A stretch of DNA of 64,000 bases from JAGLOK01 sp963677605 (GCA_963677605.2 CAXXDX010000006.1:1178001-1242000); one strand, 5' to 3'. Shown: positions 28,653-37,827, counted from the stretch's first letter. Notes: generated from the letters alone by a model not told the origin. Numbers and translations: made by a program.

Positions 28653-29132
28653 TTACTTTAATATCTCTGCGTATTCATCGGATATGTCAGACAAGGCTTT
28701 TATAAAAGGCGCTAAGTCACTATCTTCAAACATTATCGAAAACATTTTCTTAATAGTGTTTGTAAATTCTCTGTCCAATGATAAAATAGATTTATGAGAT
28801 AAAGGGCACACGTTTCTTGCACGCGGATCCATTCGCACAAATACTTCTCCGTCCACTATTTTCGGAGCGAGCGGAAATATCCTGCAGCTTAACGGTCGGC
28901 GCGACCTGTCACACATGCCGCTGCACCTTGCAGTCGCAACCGCGCCATAGCCCTTCAGCACTTTAGGCGAAATATCAAATCCTTCACCAAGAAGCTGGCT
29001 TTCGCCTGGAAAAAGAACCATATATCCTTCGCTTACACAGCAAGCAGACTCACAGATTCTTCCGCAGTCACTTTTTAGCGGCGTCAGTTTATCAATCATT
29101 TCATATGCCGACTTAATTATCTCTTTTGACAT
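28653..29132 (-). CDS. YkgJ-like Cys-cluster protein
   Basis: A 159-aa protein with Cys groups CGRICESACC (residues 23-32), CSGMCDRSRRPLSCRIFPLA (70-89) and CPL (near 110). This is the CxxxCxxxCC plus later Cys pattern of the YkgJ/flagellin-N-methylase-like zinc- or iron-binding family. No catalytic assignment. Its start codon abuts the divergent methyltransferase frame, so both promoters must lie inside each other's 5' ends. Confidence 0.65.
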   Translation of the reverse strand: MSKEIIKSAYEMIDKLTPLKSDCGRICESACCVSEGYMVLFPGESQLLGEGFDISPKVLKGYGAVATARCSGMCDRSRRPLSCRIFPLAPKIVDGEVFVRMDPRARNVCPLSHKSILSLDREFTNTIKKMFSIMFEDSDLAPFIKALSDISDEYAEILK

Positions 29133-29159
29133 TTGCTCTCCGATTTGAAAGGTGATGTT

Positions 29160-30371
29160 GTGCGGGAAATATTTTTAAAAGGCTCAGAAAACCAGATATG
29201 TTACGGCGATTGTCTGGAAGTCATGGACACCTGGCTTGAAAACTTCGCAGATGGAGTTGACTTGGTATACATAGATCCGCCCGAATCCCGCGGATTCAGC
29301 TTTAAGCTTATACAAAAAATCGGTATAAATCAAGGCAAAACTACGCATTCTGAAAAGATGCCTAAAAACATGTCAAAATCCGAGTATTTAGAGCTTATAA
29401 AAAGCGTTATAATAAAGAGCAAAGCTCTTCTAAAAGACACAGGGAATATATTTATCCACTGCCCTTCAAAAACATCACATCACATAAGGGGTATTCTGGA
29501 TGAGGTATTTGGATCAAGCAATTTTGCAAACGAAATAATTTTCAAGCACAACCACACTTCAAACTCGCAGCACCACTTCACATATAGCCACGACACCATA
29601 TTGTTTTACTCAAAATCGCCGCAAGGATACTTCGATCCCGAGCCTACTGCCCACACCAGGGGAAAAGACCGCCGCAACCACATGAAAAAAGACATATCAA
29701 AAGACGGAAGGGTGTTCTATTCCATGAATGTCTCCGGTAAAGAATACAGATATTACGAGGACGACCTTATCCATATGGAAGACATCTGGGATGATATTGA
29801 AGATTCTCTCGAAAATAGCCGCATTCACTGGGACGGCTGCAAACCGTATGAGCTTATAAAAAGAATAGTTCTGTCAGCATGTCCGGAAAACGGAATCGTG
29901 TGCGATCCTTTCTGCGGATCCGGAACTGCGGGACTTGTATGCGCCGACTTAAACCGCAGCTTTCTAATGTGCGACAATTCGCCTTTTGCCATAAATATAT
30001 CAAAATATGCAATTGCTCAGAAAAAAGTGCCGTTTTTTGTGGACTGGGGCAAAGCCAGCATTCTGTCCGATGCTCCCGAAGTAAAGTTTTCAACAGAGGG
30101 GCTAAAAATCCATTTGGACGACTACAGAGCAGAAGGCGGTCAAGAGTACTACTCAAACAACCTTTTACCGACAGAGGACACTCTTGTCGAATTCTGGTCG
30201 GTCGGTCAGATGAAATATAATAAGTATCATGTGGATGATTTTGACGCAAGAACCGACAGTAAACCCGCATTGGGCAGGTCGCTTAAACTAAGCAGGCTGA
30301 ACGGCGAACCCTACGCGCTTGTCTGTGATGCATTCGGAAATATGTCAATACACGCTCTTAAGATGGATTGA
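29160..30371 (+). CDS. Beta-class DNA methyltransferase (orphan), DPPE motif IV
   Basis: A ~403-aa adenine-N6/cytosine-N4 methyltransferase of the type III Mod-like beta order. Motif IV (LVYIDPPESRGFSF) comes first, then LLKDTGNIFIHCPSKTSHHI and FGSSNFANEIIFKHNH, and motif I last (VCDPFCGSGTAGLVCADLNR). The catalytic motif has Glu after DPP instead of the base-stacking aromatic. I prefer the GTG at 29,160, with AAAGGTGA just upstream, to the TTG at 29,133. A ~100-residue C-terminal segment is unassigned. No restriction gene is nearby. Confidence 0.8.
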   Translation: MREIFLKGSENQICYGDCLEVMDTWLENFADGVDLVYIDPPESRGFSFKLIQKIGINQGKTTHSEKMPKNMSKSEYLELIKSVIIKSKALLKDTGNIFIHCPSKTSHHIRGILDEVFGSSNFANEIIFKHNHTSNSQHHFTYSHDTILFYSKSPQGYFDPEPTAHTRGKDRRNHMKKDISKDGRVFYSMNVSGKEYRYYEDDLIHMEDIWDDIEDSLENSRIHWDGCKPYELIKRIVLSACPENGIVCDPFCGSGTAGLVCADLNRSFLMCDNSPFAINISKYAIAQKKVPFFVDWGKASILSDAPEVKFSTEGLKIHLDDYRAEGGQEYYSNNLLPTEDTLVEFWSVGQMKYNKYHVDDFDARTDSKPALGRSLKLSRLNGEPYALVCDAFGNMSIHALKMD

Positions 30372-30374
30372 TTT

Positions 30375-30653
30375 CTATTTGCCGTCTTTCTTTTTTTCGA
30401 TAAACACATTCACTTCAAGCCTGTCGAAGTCAACTTCTTCAATAAAGTCTTCCGCAAAAAATTTGACCATCAGAAAATCGTTAATGTCCCTTGTATGCTT
30501 GTTGAGCATAATCGGACGCGGTATGTCAAACTCCACGCATATTGTATTAATCCCGTCCATAACAACATCTTCGCTAAATCTGCCGTAGTGTTCCACCGTG
30601 TGGGATTTTTTAATCTTGTTTTTCTTTATTGTCTTTCCCCAGATTTTAATCAT
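30375..30653 (-). CDS. Conserved hypothetical protein
   Basis: A 92-aa protein (MIKIWGKTIKKNKIKKSHTV) with alternating charged and hydrophobic residues and MVKFFAEDFIEEVDFDRLEV near the end. It resembles a small cytosolic family I have seen in clostridia, without known function. AAGGCGG precedes the ATG. It converges on the methyltransferase with 3 bases between stops and follows the AraC gene by 11 bases. Confidence 0.7.
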   Translation of the reverse strand: MIKIWGKTIKKNKIKKSHTVEHYGRFSEDVVMDGINTICVEFDIPRPIMLNKHTRDINDFLMVKFFAEDFIEEVDFDRLEVNVFIEKKKDGK

Positions 30654-30664
30654 TTGTCCGCCTT

Positions 30665-31498
30665 TTATTTCTGCCTTATTTTATTCGGAGTAGTTCCTTT
30701 AAGGCTTTTAAACACCCTGTTAAATGTCCGGATGCTTTTAAACCCAGTCTTTAACGCTATATCGATAATATTTTCATCGGTTGATTCTATAAACTTTACT
30801 GCGCTGTCCACCCTCACCTGATTTAAATACACATTGAAATTCGTTCCCGTGGTTTTTTTAAACAGCCTTGAAAAATAATAAGGGCTGAGCCCGGATTCAT
30901 CAGCGGCAGTTTCAAGAGTTATTTCTTCGGCATAGTTTTGCTCTATGTATGTTAACGCTCTTTGCATAGGCTCGGCAGAAAGCTGTTTGTTTCCAGTTCT
31001 TATTTTGCTTTCACAAAGCTCAAAATAATCTTTTTGCTCCCTGAAAAGTGATACAAAAAGGTTAGTAAGCATAATATTTATCATCTGTTTCTGAAACGCT
31101 TGGGTATTGCTGCTTTCAGCTATAATATCCTCTATCTTAGTTTTTATCAAACAGTTTTTATCAAAACCCGTATCGCAACCAAAAAAGGAAGAAGCAATCT
31201 CCGCTTTTATGCCAAGCGATTTAAAGCTGAGCATATCAGATGGGAATATCAGCATATAAACCTTATTATCCTGCCCCGTAGAATTATAATAATGAATTTC
31301 GTTGCCTTCGCAGACAGCCATTTCACCTTGTTTTATAACTTTATATTCTCTGTTAAAGCCTACGCCCAATTCACCCTCGCAAACATAAATAAGCTCAATT
31401 TCGTTATGCCAGTGAGCAAAAAAACTGATATTATTGATTTCAACTGCAACAAAATCTGACTCACCTTTGTTTTTTCTGTTTTCAAAAAATGCTTTCAT
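30665..31498 (-). CDS. AraC-family regulator
   Basis: 277 aa. The N-terminal ~120 residues form a cupin-type sensor (FFAHWHNEIELIYVCEGELG, QGEMAVCEGNEIHYYNSTG). The C-terminal ~100 are a double helix-turn-helix with ETAADESGLSPYYFSRLFKK and ALKTGFKSIRTFNRVFKSLK. It is divergent from the ThuA/ThuB-like pair and probably controls it in response to a sugar (inference from layout). Confidence 0.9.
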   Translation of the reverse strand: MKAFFENRKNKGESDFVAVEINNISFFAHWHNEIELIYVCEGELGVGFNREYKVIKQGEMAVCEGNEIHYYNSTGQDNKVYMLIFPSDMLSFKSLGIKAEIASSFFGCDTGFDKNCLIKTKIEDIIAESSNTQAFQKQMINIMLTNLFVSLFREQKDYFELCESKIRTGNKQLSAEPMQRALTYIEQNYAEEITLETAADESGLSPYYFSRLFKKTTGTNFNVYLNQVRVDSAVKFIESTDENIIDIALKTGFKSIRTFNRVFKSLKGTTPNKIRQK

Positions 31499-31525
31499 CT
31501 GTTCTCCGTAACGCGAGGTTAAAAA

Positions 31526-31554
31526 ATTATATCAAAAAGCGCAAAAATTGTCCA
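31526..31554 (-). promoter_or_regulatory. Promoter of the AraC-family gene
   Basis: Minus-strand TGGACA (31,549-31,554), 17-base spacer, TATAAT (31,526-31,531). On the plus strand a TATAAT at 31,597-31,602 may serve the divergent ThuA gene, without a clear -35, as expected for an activator-dependent promoter. Confidence 0.65.
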
Positions 31555-31631
31555 TTTTATAAAATATTGTGGCGAGTATATTTTTCATTCCTGTTTTATA
31601 ATGGCTGTATCAACACAAAAGAGAGGCAGCT

Positions 31632-32354
31632 ATGAAAAAAGCACTTATTGTATGGGGCGGATGGGACGGCCACGAGCCCGAGAAAGTGGCAAACAGATTT
31701 AAAGGACTTCTCGAGGAAAACGGTTTTGATGTAAACTTATCGGACGACATGAAAAGCTTTGAAGATGAAGACTATCTCAAATCGCTGGACTTGATTATTC
31801 CCGTTATAACAATGTCAGACATTACAAACGAACAGGTCAATTCTCTGGTTGAAGCCGTAGCTTCGGGGGTGGGCATTTCAGGCTGCCACGGAGGAATGGC
31901 AGACAGCTTCCGCAACGCAGTTCAGTATCAGTTCATGGTAGGCGGACAATGGGTTGCACACCCGGGTGGTGACGGCGTTCGCCACAAAATCAATATAAAG
32001 AAAAACTCTTCTTCTCCGATAGTTGACGGGATAGATGATTTCGAAGTCAGTACCGAGCAATACTATCTGCACGTAGATCCGTGCGTCAATGTGCTTGCAA
32101 CCACACGCTATCCGGTGGTTAACTGGTATCATTCCACAAACGGCGAAGTAGACGTTCCCATGATATGGACAAAGATGTGGGGATACGGAAGGGTGTTTTA
32201 CTCAGCACTCGGCCATCACGATGATATCTTCGACATACCCGAAGCGCAGGAAACGATGCTTCGCGGCATGCTTTGGGCAGCTGACGGCAAAAAGATTGCG
32301 GTCGAGCGCGGGCTTGACTATCACGACTTAAAAAGCGAAAAGAAGATGTTTTAA
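31632..32354 (+). CDS. ThuA-like sugar-utilisation protein
   Basis: 240 aa, ThuA domain (class I glutamine-amidotransferase-like fold). KKALIVWGGWDGHEPEKVA opens the Rossmann-like sheet; GISGCHGGMADSF, QFMVGGQWVAHPGG and GYGRVFYSALGHHDDIF are the conserved stretches. In rhizobia ThuA acts with the dehydrogenase ThuB on trehalose-type disaccharides. It is followed after 10 bases by a Gfo/Idh/MocA dehydrogenase, the same pairing; the actual sugar is unknown. Confidence 0.85.
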   Translation: MKKALIVWGGWDGHEPEKVANRFKGLLEENGFDVNLSDDMKSFEDEDYLKSLDLIIPVITMSDITNEQVNSLVEAVASGVGISGCHGGMADSFRNAVQYQFMVGGQWVAHPGGDGVRHKINIKKNSSSPIVDGIDDFEVSTEQYYLHVDPCVNVLATTRYPVVNWYHSTNGEVDVPMIWTKMWGYGRVFYSALGHHDDIFDIPEAQETMLRGMLWAADGKKIAVERGLDYHDLKSEKKMF

Positions 32355-32364
32355 GGAGGAAGAT

Positions 32365-33468
32365 ATGCAAAAAGTTAAAACGAGTATAGTCGGATGCGGC
32401 AATATTTCAGATATATATTTAAAAAACCTATCGGGTGTATTTAGTGTAATAGATTTAAAAGGCTGTACTGACATCTATCCCGAGCGGGTAAAAGAAAAGC
32501 AGGATGAATACGGATTTGAAAAAGCATATAAAGATTTGGACGAAATGCTGGGTGACAGCGAAATCGAGATAGTTCTTGTTCTGACTCAGCCTCCGTATCA
32601 CTATGAAATATGCAAAAAAGTGCTGGAGGCTGGCAAGAACGTTTATGTCGAAAAACCTCTTTCGCTTACAAAAAAGCAGGGTGCGGAACTTAAAGCACTG
32701 GCAGATAAAAAAGGCCTTCTGGCAGGTGGCGCTCCGGACACATTCCTCGGTGCCGGCATACAGACATGCCGCGACATTATAGAACAGGGGCTTATAGGAG
32801 TTCCGATTGCGGCATCTGCAAACATGATGTGTCACGGCCACGAGTCATGGCATCCGGATCCGGAGTTTTACTACGAAGTGGGCGGCGGCCCGATGTTTGA
32901 CATGGGTCCATACTACCTTACAGCGCTAGTAAATCTACTTGGCCCTGTAAATAACGTTGCCGCCAGCACATCAATGGCATTTAGCGAGCGCACCATAACA
33001 TCCGAAAAGAAATTCGGCAAAAAGGTTAAAGTTGAAATACCAACCCATGTAACAGGACTTTTAAATTTTGAATCCGGTGCGGTGGGAACAATCGTCACAT
33101 CCTTTGACGTGTGGCGCCACAGCATGCCATGCATTGAAATCTACGGAACGGAAGGCTCAATTTCAGTGCCCGATCCAAACGGATTCGGAGGCAGCGTAAA
33201 ATATCAAAAACACCAGGGCGAATGGCAGGAATATCCGCTTACGTATGAATACAGCGAAAACAGCCGCGGTCTTGGCGTTGCGGACATGGCAGTTGCAATT
33301 AGAACGGGAAAATCGCCCAGAGCCGGGATTGAGCTTACCTATCATGTTCTGGACATTATGCAAAGCCTGCATGAAGCATCCGACAGCAAAAAGAATGTGG
33401 AAATAGAAAGCACATGCGAAAAGCCTGCTCAGATGGAGAAGTTTCTTATGAAAGGTGAAGTAAAATAA
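32365..33468 (+). CDS. Gfo/Idh/MocA-family oxidoreductase (ThuB-like)
   Basis: 367 aa. NAD(P)-binding Rossmann motif VGCGNISDIYLKNL near residue 9, the family motif VEKPLSLTKKQGAEL near 94, and a C-terminal substrate domain with GGGPMFDMGPYYLTALVNLL. GGAGG precedes the ATG. It is the second gene of the ThuA operon, which ends at the terminator 33,476-33,506. Likely oxidises or epimerises a sugar; substrate not determinable. Confidence 0.88.
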   Translation: MQKVKTSIVGCGNISDIYLKNLSGVFSVIDLKGCTDIYPERVKEKQDEYGFEKAYKDLDEMLGDSEIEIVLVLTQPPYHYEICKKVLEAGKNVYVEKPLSLTKKQGAELKALADKKGLLAGGAPDTFLGAGIQTCRDIIEQGLIGVPIAASANMMCHGHESWHPDPEFYYEVGGGPMFDMGPYYLTALVNLLGPVNNVAASTSMAFSERTITSEKKFGKKVKVEIPTHVTGLLNFESGAVGTIVTSFDVWRHSMPCIEIYGTEGSISVPDPNGFGGSVKYQKHQGEWQEYPLTYEYSENSRGLGVADMAVAIRTGKSPRAGIELTYHVLDIMQSLHEASDSKKNVEIESTCEKPAQMEKFLMKGEVK

Positions 33469-33473
33469 TTTTT

Positions 33474-34900
33474 CTAAGACCTGCCCTTTGGCGGGTCTTT
33501 TTTTTCAAGAACCCACTGCACATCAAAATCCCCCTGCACATCATATCGCTTAACAGTGTCTCTTTTCATATAATTCAGCTGGGACTGTATAAGATTTGCA
33601 GGAAGCACCTCCGCACGCATTGTGTCGTAATAGCTGAGAGCCGACATTACCGACGGCACCGGAACGCCATATTTTGCGGAAAGCATAACTGTTTCCCTGA
33701 AGCCTTTTTGAAACGATTTGAGCTGGTTTGAAAAATACTCATCATGCATCAGGTTTAATAGATTGTCGTTTTTGTTAAAGGCTATCTGCGCTCTTGCGAC
33801 ATATGATGACCTTATAGTTGAGGCTGCCGACCAAACGCGGGCTATCTCATCTTCGCCGTAGTTCCACTCATCATCATTTATCTTCGCGCTAAGCATGTTA
33901 AACCCCTGTGCATATACGGTTATTATCGCAGACTTAATAGCATCCTTTACGCTGTCAAGGAGCTTGATGCTTCCGGCTTCATAGTTTACAATCGGAGCAC
34001 TAAGCCTTGTCTGCGAAATGCGTCTTTGTTCTCTTTGTGCTGAAAGATATCTCAAAAACACAGCCTGACTTGAATTAACACACGGAACTTTAGCAACTAT
34101 AGATTCCCTCAGAAACTGCTCTTCATTTTCCGAAACGTTAGCCGTGTCCATGACAAAGTCCATAATGGGATTGCCGCTTTCCTCGTCAATCTGTTCTAAA
34201 ATATCCACAGCAGTTTTAATAAGATACAGCTGCAGTTCTTCGTTTATAAACGCGAGTGCTGCAGAAATTTCTTCCGCCTTCATTCCGCCAAGAGTTCTTA
34301 ATATGTAATATCCGTCGGCAATCACCTGCATCAACGCAGCTTCAATACCATCGTGTATTATCTTTGTGTAGTGTCCGGTTCCCGATACACCCGAGTGTAT
34401 GCAGCTGCTGAATCCTTTGTATTCTCTTGAAAGCTGTCTTAAAATTCTGGAACATGAACTGTACGCATCGTCAGCTCCCCCCACAATAATGCCCGTTCCG
34501 GTTGCGTACTCGGTGTGAGGGCCGGTAACTGCCGCGTCAAGATATCTTATTGACTTTAACGCAAGCTCGTCCGCTCTGGTTTTTACATCATCATAATGGC
34601 TGTTGCTGAAATCAATCAATGTGTCCCTTTGCCTAAAAAGGGTATCATCTGTGAGATTACGTCATCGATTTTATCCGAATCTATACATAAAAATATCTTT
34701 CTGGGCACGGAAACTGAAGCAACCAGGCTCTTTATGTCTCTATATGCCTTTACTTTTGAAACGCAGTCAGCCGAAAAAGACGATGCCGTGTCATACTCAT
34801 CATCATATACACCGACGCTGTATTGCCTGCTTTTCATGTTCAGCGCAAATCCGCGTCCTATATTGTTTAAGCCTATTACGGCAAAATCATTAATCGCCAT
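33474..34900 (-). pseudogene. 6-phosphogluconate dehydrogenase-like gene, frameshifted
   Basis: The N-terminal NADP domain (NDFAVIGLNNIGRGFALNMK, from 34,900) and the rest (from IDFSNSHY) are in different frames that meet at about 34,627-34,631. Adding one G to the run in GGCAAAGGGACAC restores GKGDTLIDFSNSHY, the exact family arrangement, so one base has been lost. Independently of that, the site differs from true Gnd: GGNSHY is FSNSHY and VSGGEEGA is VTGPHTEYA, while Lys, His and Glu of TKIIHDGIE remain. The C-terminal tail is shortened. It may be a divergent paralogue rather than the pentose-phosphate enzyme. Confidence 0.85.
33476..33506 (+). terminator. Intrinsic terminator of the ThuA/Gfo operon
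   Basis: Hairpin with arms AAGACC(T)GCC/GGC(G)GGTCTT followed by a run of T. It overlaps, antisense, the last codons of the gnd-like gene on the other strand. Confidence 0.85.
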
Positions 34901-34921
34901 TTTCCTACTCCAAGCCGGTTA

Positions 34922-35563
34922 TTATCCAAAGTTTAAAACTATAAACGAAGCGCTTAAAAGAATCTGCGCTGCATAGTATGTTGGCAAAATATATTTACCC
35001 AGATGTTTTTTCTCCCTGAAATCTGTTTCTGCGATTATCGTATCGGATATTACAATCAGCGCAATTCCTGATACTATCGGAATCTTTGCTCCAAGCGGAG
35101 CTTTAGCTGCTGCCGACAGAGCAAGCACAACACATGATATTATAAGGTAGGAAAGCACAGCTACAACCATAACTCCCGATATTTGCTTTTTAAGCCCTAA
35201 AGCATAATAGACTAAGTAGCCTATGACAAGAACCGCAAACAGTATCGCAAACAAAAGAATATTCAGTTCAAAACTCATTACAATATACAGCAAATATCCT
35301 GCATGCGCAAGAAAATACAGCGCAATGCCGAAGACAAAATAATTCTCGTTTTTATGCTTAAAAGAAAGAAAATAATCACCGAAAATCGACACAAGAAACG
35401 CGGCACACAGGTAATAGAAATACTGTGAACCCGAAACAACGCCTGCTGCCGCCACTATCAAAAGGCATGAAACAGTCTGCAGCGTCTTATATAGGTATCT
35501 GTCAGTCTTGCATGAAAAATATGCAAAAACAAAAGGAATTAAAAGAAAAAAAAGAATATACAT
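34922..35563 (-). CDS. YhhN/TMEM86-family membrane protein
   Basis: 213 aa from the ATG at 35,563 (MYILFFLLIPFVF), which has AAAGGGGAG upstream; the frame extends further but lacks a better start. About eight hydrophobic helices, with FGDYFLSFKHKNENYFVFGI and ISDTIIAETDFREKK in loops, match the YhhN family, whose mammalian members hydrolyse lysoplasmalogen. It is 21 bases upstream of the gnd-like gene on the same strand. Confidence 0.8.
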   Translation of the reverse strand: MYILFFLLIPFVFAYFSCKTDRYLYKTLQTVSCLLIVAAAGVVSGSQYFYYLCAAFLVSIFGDYFLSFKHKNENYFVFGIALYFLAHAGYLLYIVMSFELNILLFAILFAVLVIGYLVYYALGLKKQISGVMVVAVLSYLIISCVVLALSAAAKAPLGAKIPIVSGIALIVISDTIIAETDFREKKHLGKYILPTYYAAQILLSASFIVLNFG

Positions 35564-35683
35564 AAGTCTCCCCTTTATATATAGATTATACCTTATGCCA
35601 CAAAAAATGCGAAGCATATTTATGCCCCGCGCGCCTTTATCAGACAACATCTGCCGTTTTCCGGCAAATGTATGTGTGAAACT

Positions 35684-35706
35684 AAAAAACCCGCAAATTC
35701 TGCGGG
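35684..35706 (-). terminator. Intrinsic terminator after the DivIC-like gene
   Basis: Minus-strand hairpin with arms CCCGCAGA/TTTGCGGG followed by TTTTTT, just past the stop at 35,713. Confidence 0.88.
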
Positions 35707-35712
35707 CTCAAT

Positions 35713-36009
35713 TCAATCATTTTCGTCTACGTATTTTACTTCTCCCGGCTTTACAAACCCCAAAAGCTCTCTGGCTTTCTGAACTATATAATCGTCAGTC
35801 TTTGTAAACTCAACTTCCTGCTCAAGCTGTTCATTTTCCTCCTGAACATCCGAAAGCTTTCCCTTCGTCGTTTCAAGCTGGTCCTGAAGCATCTGGTAGG
35901 TTTTATAGTTCCGGGCAAACACAAATCCGGCATACAGTATAATAGGCAAGATAACGCAGATTACTAGAAGCAATCTCCTGCGCCTATATTTTTTTTCAGA
36001 AGAAACCAC
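35713..36009 (-). CDS. FtsB/DivIC-type septum formation protein
   Basis: 98 aa with a short basic cytosolic end (KKYRRRRLLL), one membrane helix (residues 12-32) and a coiled coil (MLQDQLETTKGKLSDVQEEN), ending in KARELLGFVKPGEVKYV, the conserved DivIC close. It would link FtsL/FtsQ-type proteins in the divisome. GTG start, with AAAGGGG upstream. Confidence 0.85.
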   Translation of the reverse strand: MVSSEKKYRRRRLLLVICVILPIILYAGFVFARNYKTYQMLQDQLETTKGKLSDVQEENEQLEQEVEFTKTDDYIVQKARELLGFVKPGEVKYVDEND

Positions 36010-36102
36010 CCAAATTTCCCCTTTCTTACATACCCTATCTGAATTCTACCATAGCGCATTATATTATGCAAAGAAAACTGGCAAAAATAAGAAAAAACGC
36101 CC

Positions 36103-36738
36103 TTACTTTCTCGCCCAGTCCAGAGCTATCACATTTCGGCTTCTGGTAAGCTCGCTTTTGTCAAATTTAATCGAGCTTTCCCTCATCTGAACTCCTCCTG
36201 CCATTTCAAGAAAAGCCTCCTGTGTGTCAATCGGGAACTGACAGGCATCATTTGCGAAATGCATTGCAATTGTAAGCGGCGCGTCCATTGCTTCCATCAC
36301 TCTAAATGCTGCTTTTGCATCTATTGTGTAATTTCCTCCTATGGGTAAAAACAGCACATCAACCCTTCCAATTTCCCGCCAGACCGACTCGTCTATGATA
36401 TGCCCCAAATCTCCCAGATGGCAAAACACTATTCCGTCCACTTCAAAACGGAATATAGTGTTCTCCCCGCGCAGCTTGCCGGATAAATTGTCATGGTATG
36501 ATTTAATTCCTTTAAATTTTATGTCGGGAAACTCATGCACACCGACACCTTCAACCACAGTGCAGCCTATAATCCACGATGTATCGCTGTGGTCCCTGTG
36601 TCCATGGCTAATTGTTACATAATCCGCACCTGTTCTTAGGATAGGATATCCTACCGATTCATCATAGGGATCTGTAATAATATTTACATTTTCTCCAGCT
36701 ATCTCAAAACATGAATGACCAAGCCATCTAACTATCAT
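36103..36738 (-). CDS. Metallo-beta-lactamase-fold hydrolase (UPF0173-like)
   Basis: 211 aa. MIVRWLGHSCFEI is the typical opening. The metal motif is SHGHRDHSD (residues 44-52), with later CHLGDLGH and AMHFAND supplying further ligands, and LPIGGNYTIDAKAAFRVMEA the conserved core. This is the UlaG/UPF0173 group of unknown substrates. AGGAGAAGG precedes the ATG. Confidence 0.85.
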   Translation of the reverse strand: MIVRWLGHSCFEIAGENVNIITDPYDESVGYPILRTGADYVTISHGHRDHSDTSWIIGCTVVEGVGVHEFPDIKFKGIKSYHDNLSGKLRGENTIFRFEVDGIVFCHLGDLGHIIDESVWREIGRVDVLFLPIGGNYTIDAKAAFRVMEAMDAPLTIAMHFANDACQFPIDTQEAFLEMAGGVQMRESSIKFDKSELTRSRNVIALDWARK

Positions 36739-36748
36739 AATCCTTCTC

Positions 36749-37273
36749 CTAAATCATATAAGATATGAGACATAAAGCATTTTTATATCCTTCTGTCAGC
36801 TTTGTCGGCACCTTGCCCTTTCTCTGCAATATATTATATTCCTTGGCCAGGCATCTTACAACTTTCCTCCTTATACTTTTCGACTTGGTATGGATAATAT
36901 ATAAAATGTCTTTTGCGAATCCATACTCCGCTTCGCCCCACTCACCGCCGGTCAGTTTAAACTCAAGCTGCTTTTCAAGCCTTTTAATCTGAGACTCAAT
37001 CTCAATGCTGCATTTTACTGCCTTACACTCTTTTATTGATGTAACAGCCTTTTGAAGCCAGTCGTTTTTAGGACAGAAAAACAGCCTGCCTTTTTCTGTT
37101 TTAAGATATTGCGAGTTTTTAAGGTTCGTTCCGCCTATATCATATGTATCATGACTTTTTGGTGATGCAATAAAAAACTCACCGTTAAATTTCACAGTGA
37201 ATTTTTTGTCTTTAAATTCTTTTTCCAGCGCTTGCCGGATTTTAATTGTTTCTTCTTGAATATAGTCGCACAT
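36749..37273 (-). CDS. Hypothetical protein
   Basis: 174 aa, not recognised. No signal peptide or membrane helix. The middle is Lys/Glu-rich (SIEIESQIKRLEKQLEFKLT) and the end has SKSIRRKVVRCLAKEYNILQ, mostly helical in appearance. It follows the DUF1934 gene by 1 base, with no obvious Shine-Dalgarno, so it may depend on translational coupling. Confidence 0.65.
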   Translation of the reverse strand: MCDYIQEETIKIRQALEKEFKDKKFTVKFNGEFFIASPKSHDTYDIGGTNLKNSQYLKTEKGRLFFCPKNDWLQKAVTSIKECKAVKCSIEIESQIKRLEKQLEFKLTGGEWGEAEYGFAKDILYIIHTKSKSIRRKVVRCLAKEYNILQRKGKVPTKLTEGYKNALCLISYMI

Positions 37274-37274
37274 T

Positions 37275-37700
37275 TTAGTTTTTGGGCTGGCTGTATGAAA
37301 CTTTCAGCTGGTTAAGGCTTGCATATGCCCCTTGTATATCAAGCTGATAAGTAAGGTCTACCTCGCCTTCACTTTCCTGCATGTCGCACTTTACATAAAG
37401 AGGGTATACACCCATTTCAATGTCGCCGTTTTCAGTGTGATAGTGGTTAAGGCATTTTTCGCCTGCTTTAAAAACCATGTGGGAATACGCGCTTCCCGTC
37501 CGCATTAATGAAACCATGTCGCCGTCAAACTCGATTGAAGTTACAGAACCTTCCTGACCAACCATCATGCTCTCGTCATACTCAAGCCTTTTCTTGCCGC
37601 CCTCTTCGCTGTATCTTCCTTCGGTGACAAACTCGGTACGGTTTATTTCATCCCCCACCAGCTGTTCTCCGACTATATTTATAATTATTTTATGGTTCAT
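37275..37700 (-). CDS. DUF1934 (YwiB-like) beta-barrel protein
   Basis: 141 aa. EFVTEGRYSEEGGKKRLEYD, GSVTSIEFDGDMVSLMRTG, YSHMVFKAGEKCLNHYHT and IEMGVYPLYVKCDM follow the DUF1934 pattern, a lipocalin/barrel-like fold of unknown function. AAAGGAG precedes the ATG at 37,700. Cotranscribed with the hypothetical gene that follows. Confidence 0.85.
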   Translation of the reverse strand: MNHKIIINIVGEQLVGDEINRTEFVTEGRYSEEGGKKRLEYDESMMVGQEGSVTSIEFDGDMVSLMRTGSAYSHMVFKAGEKCLNHYHTENGDIEMGVYPLYVKCDMQESEGEVDLTYQLDIQGAYASLNQLKVSYSQPKN

Positions 37701-37827
37701 AACACTCCTTTCCGCAAGAGCATCATCTGTCTATACTTTTATTATACCAATTTTACAAAATAAAAAAAGCTTATGCTGAATTTTACATATATCAATACTT
37801 CAGTATAAACCTTTTATAATCAATCTA

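Noticed and set aside
29854..30270. Long open frame antisense to the DNA methyltransferase
   Set aside because: No ribosome site, unusual composition, and it mirrors the coding frame of a convincing enzyme.
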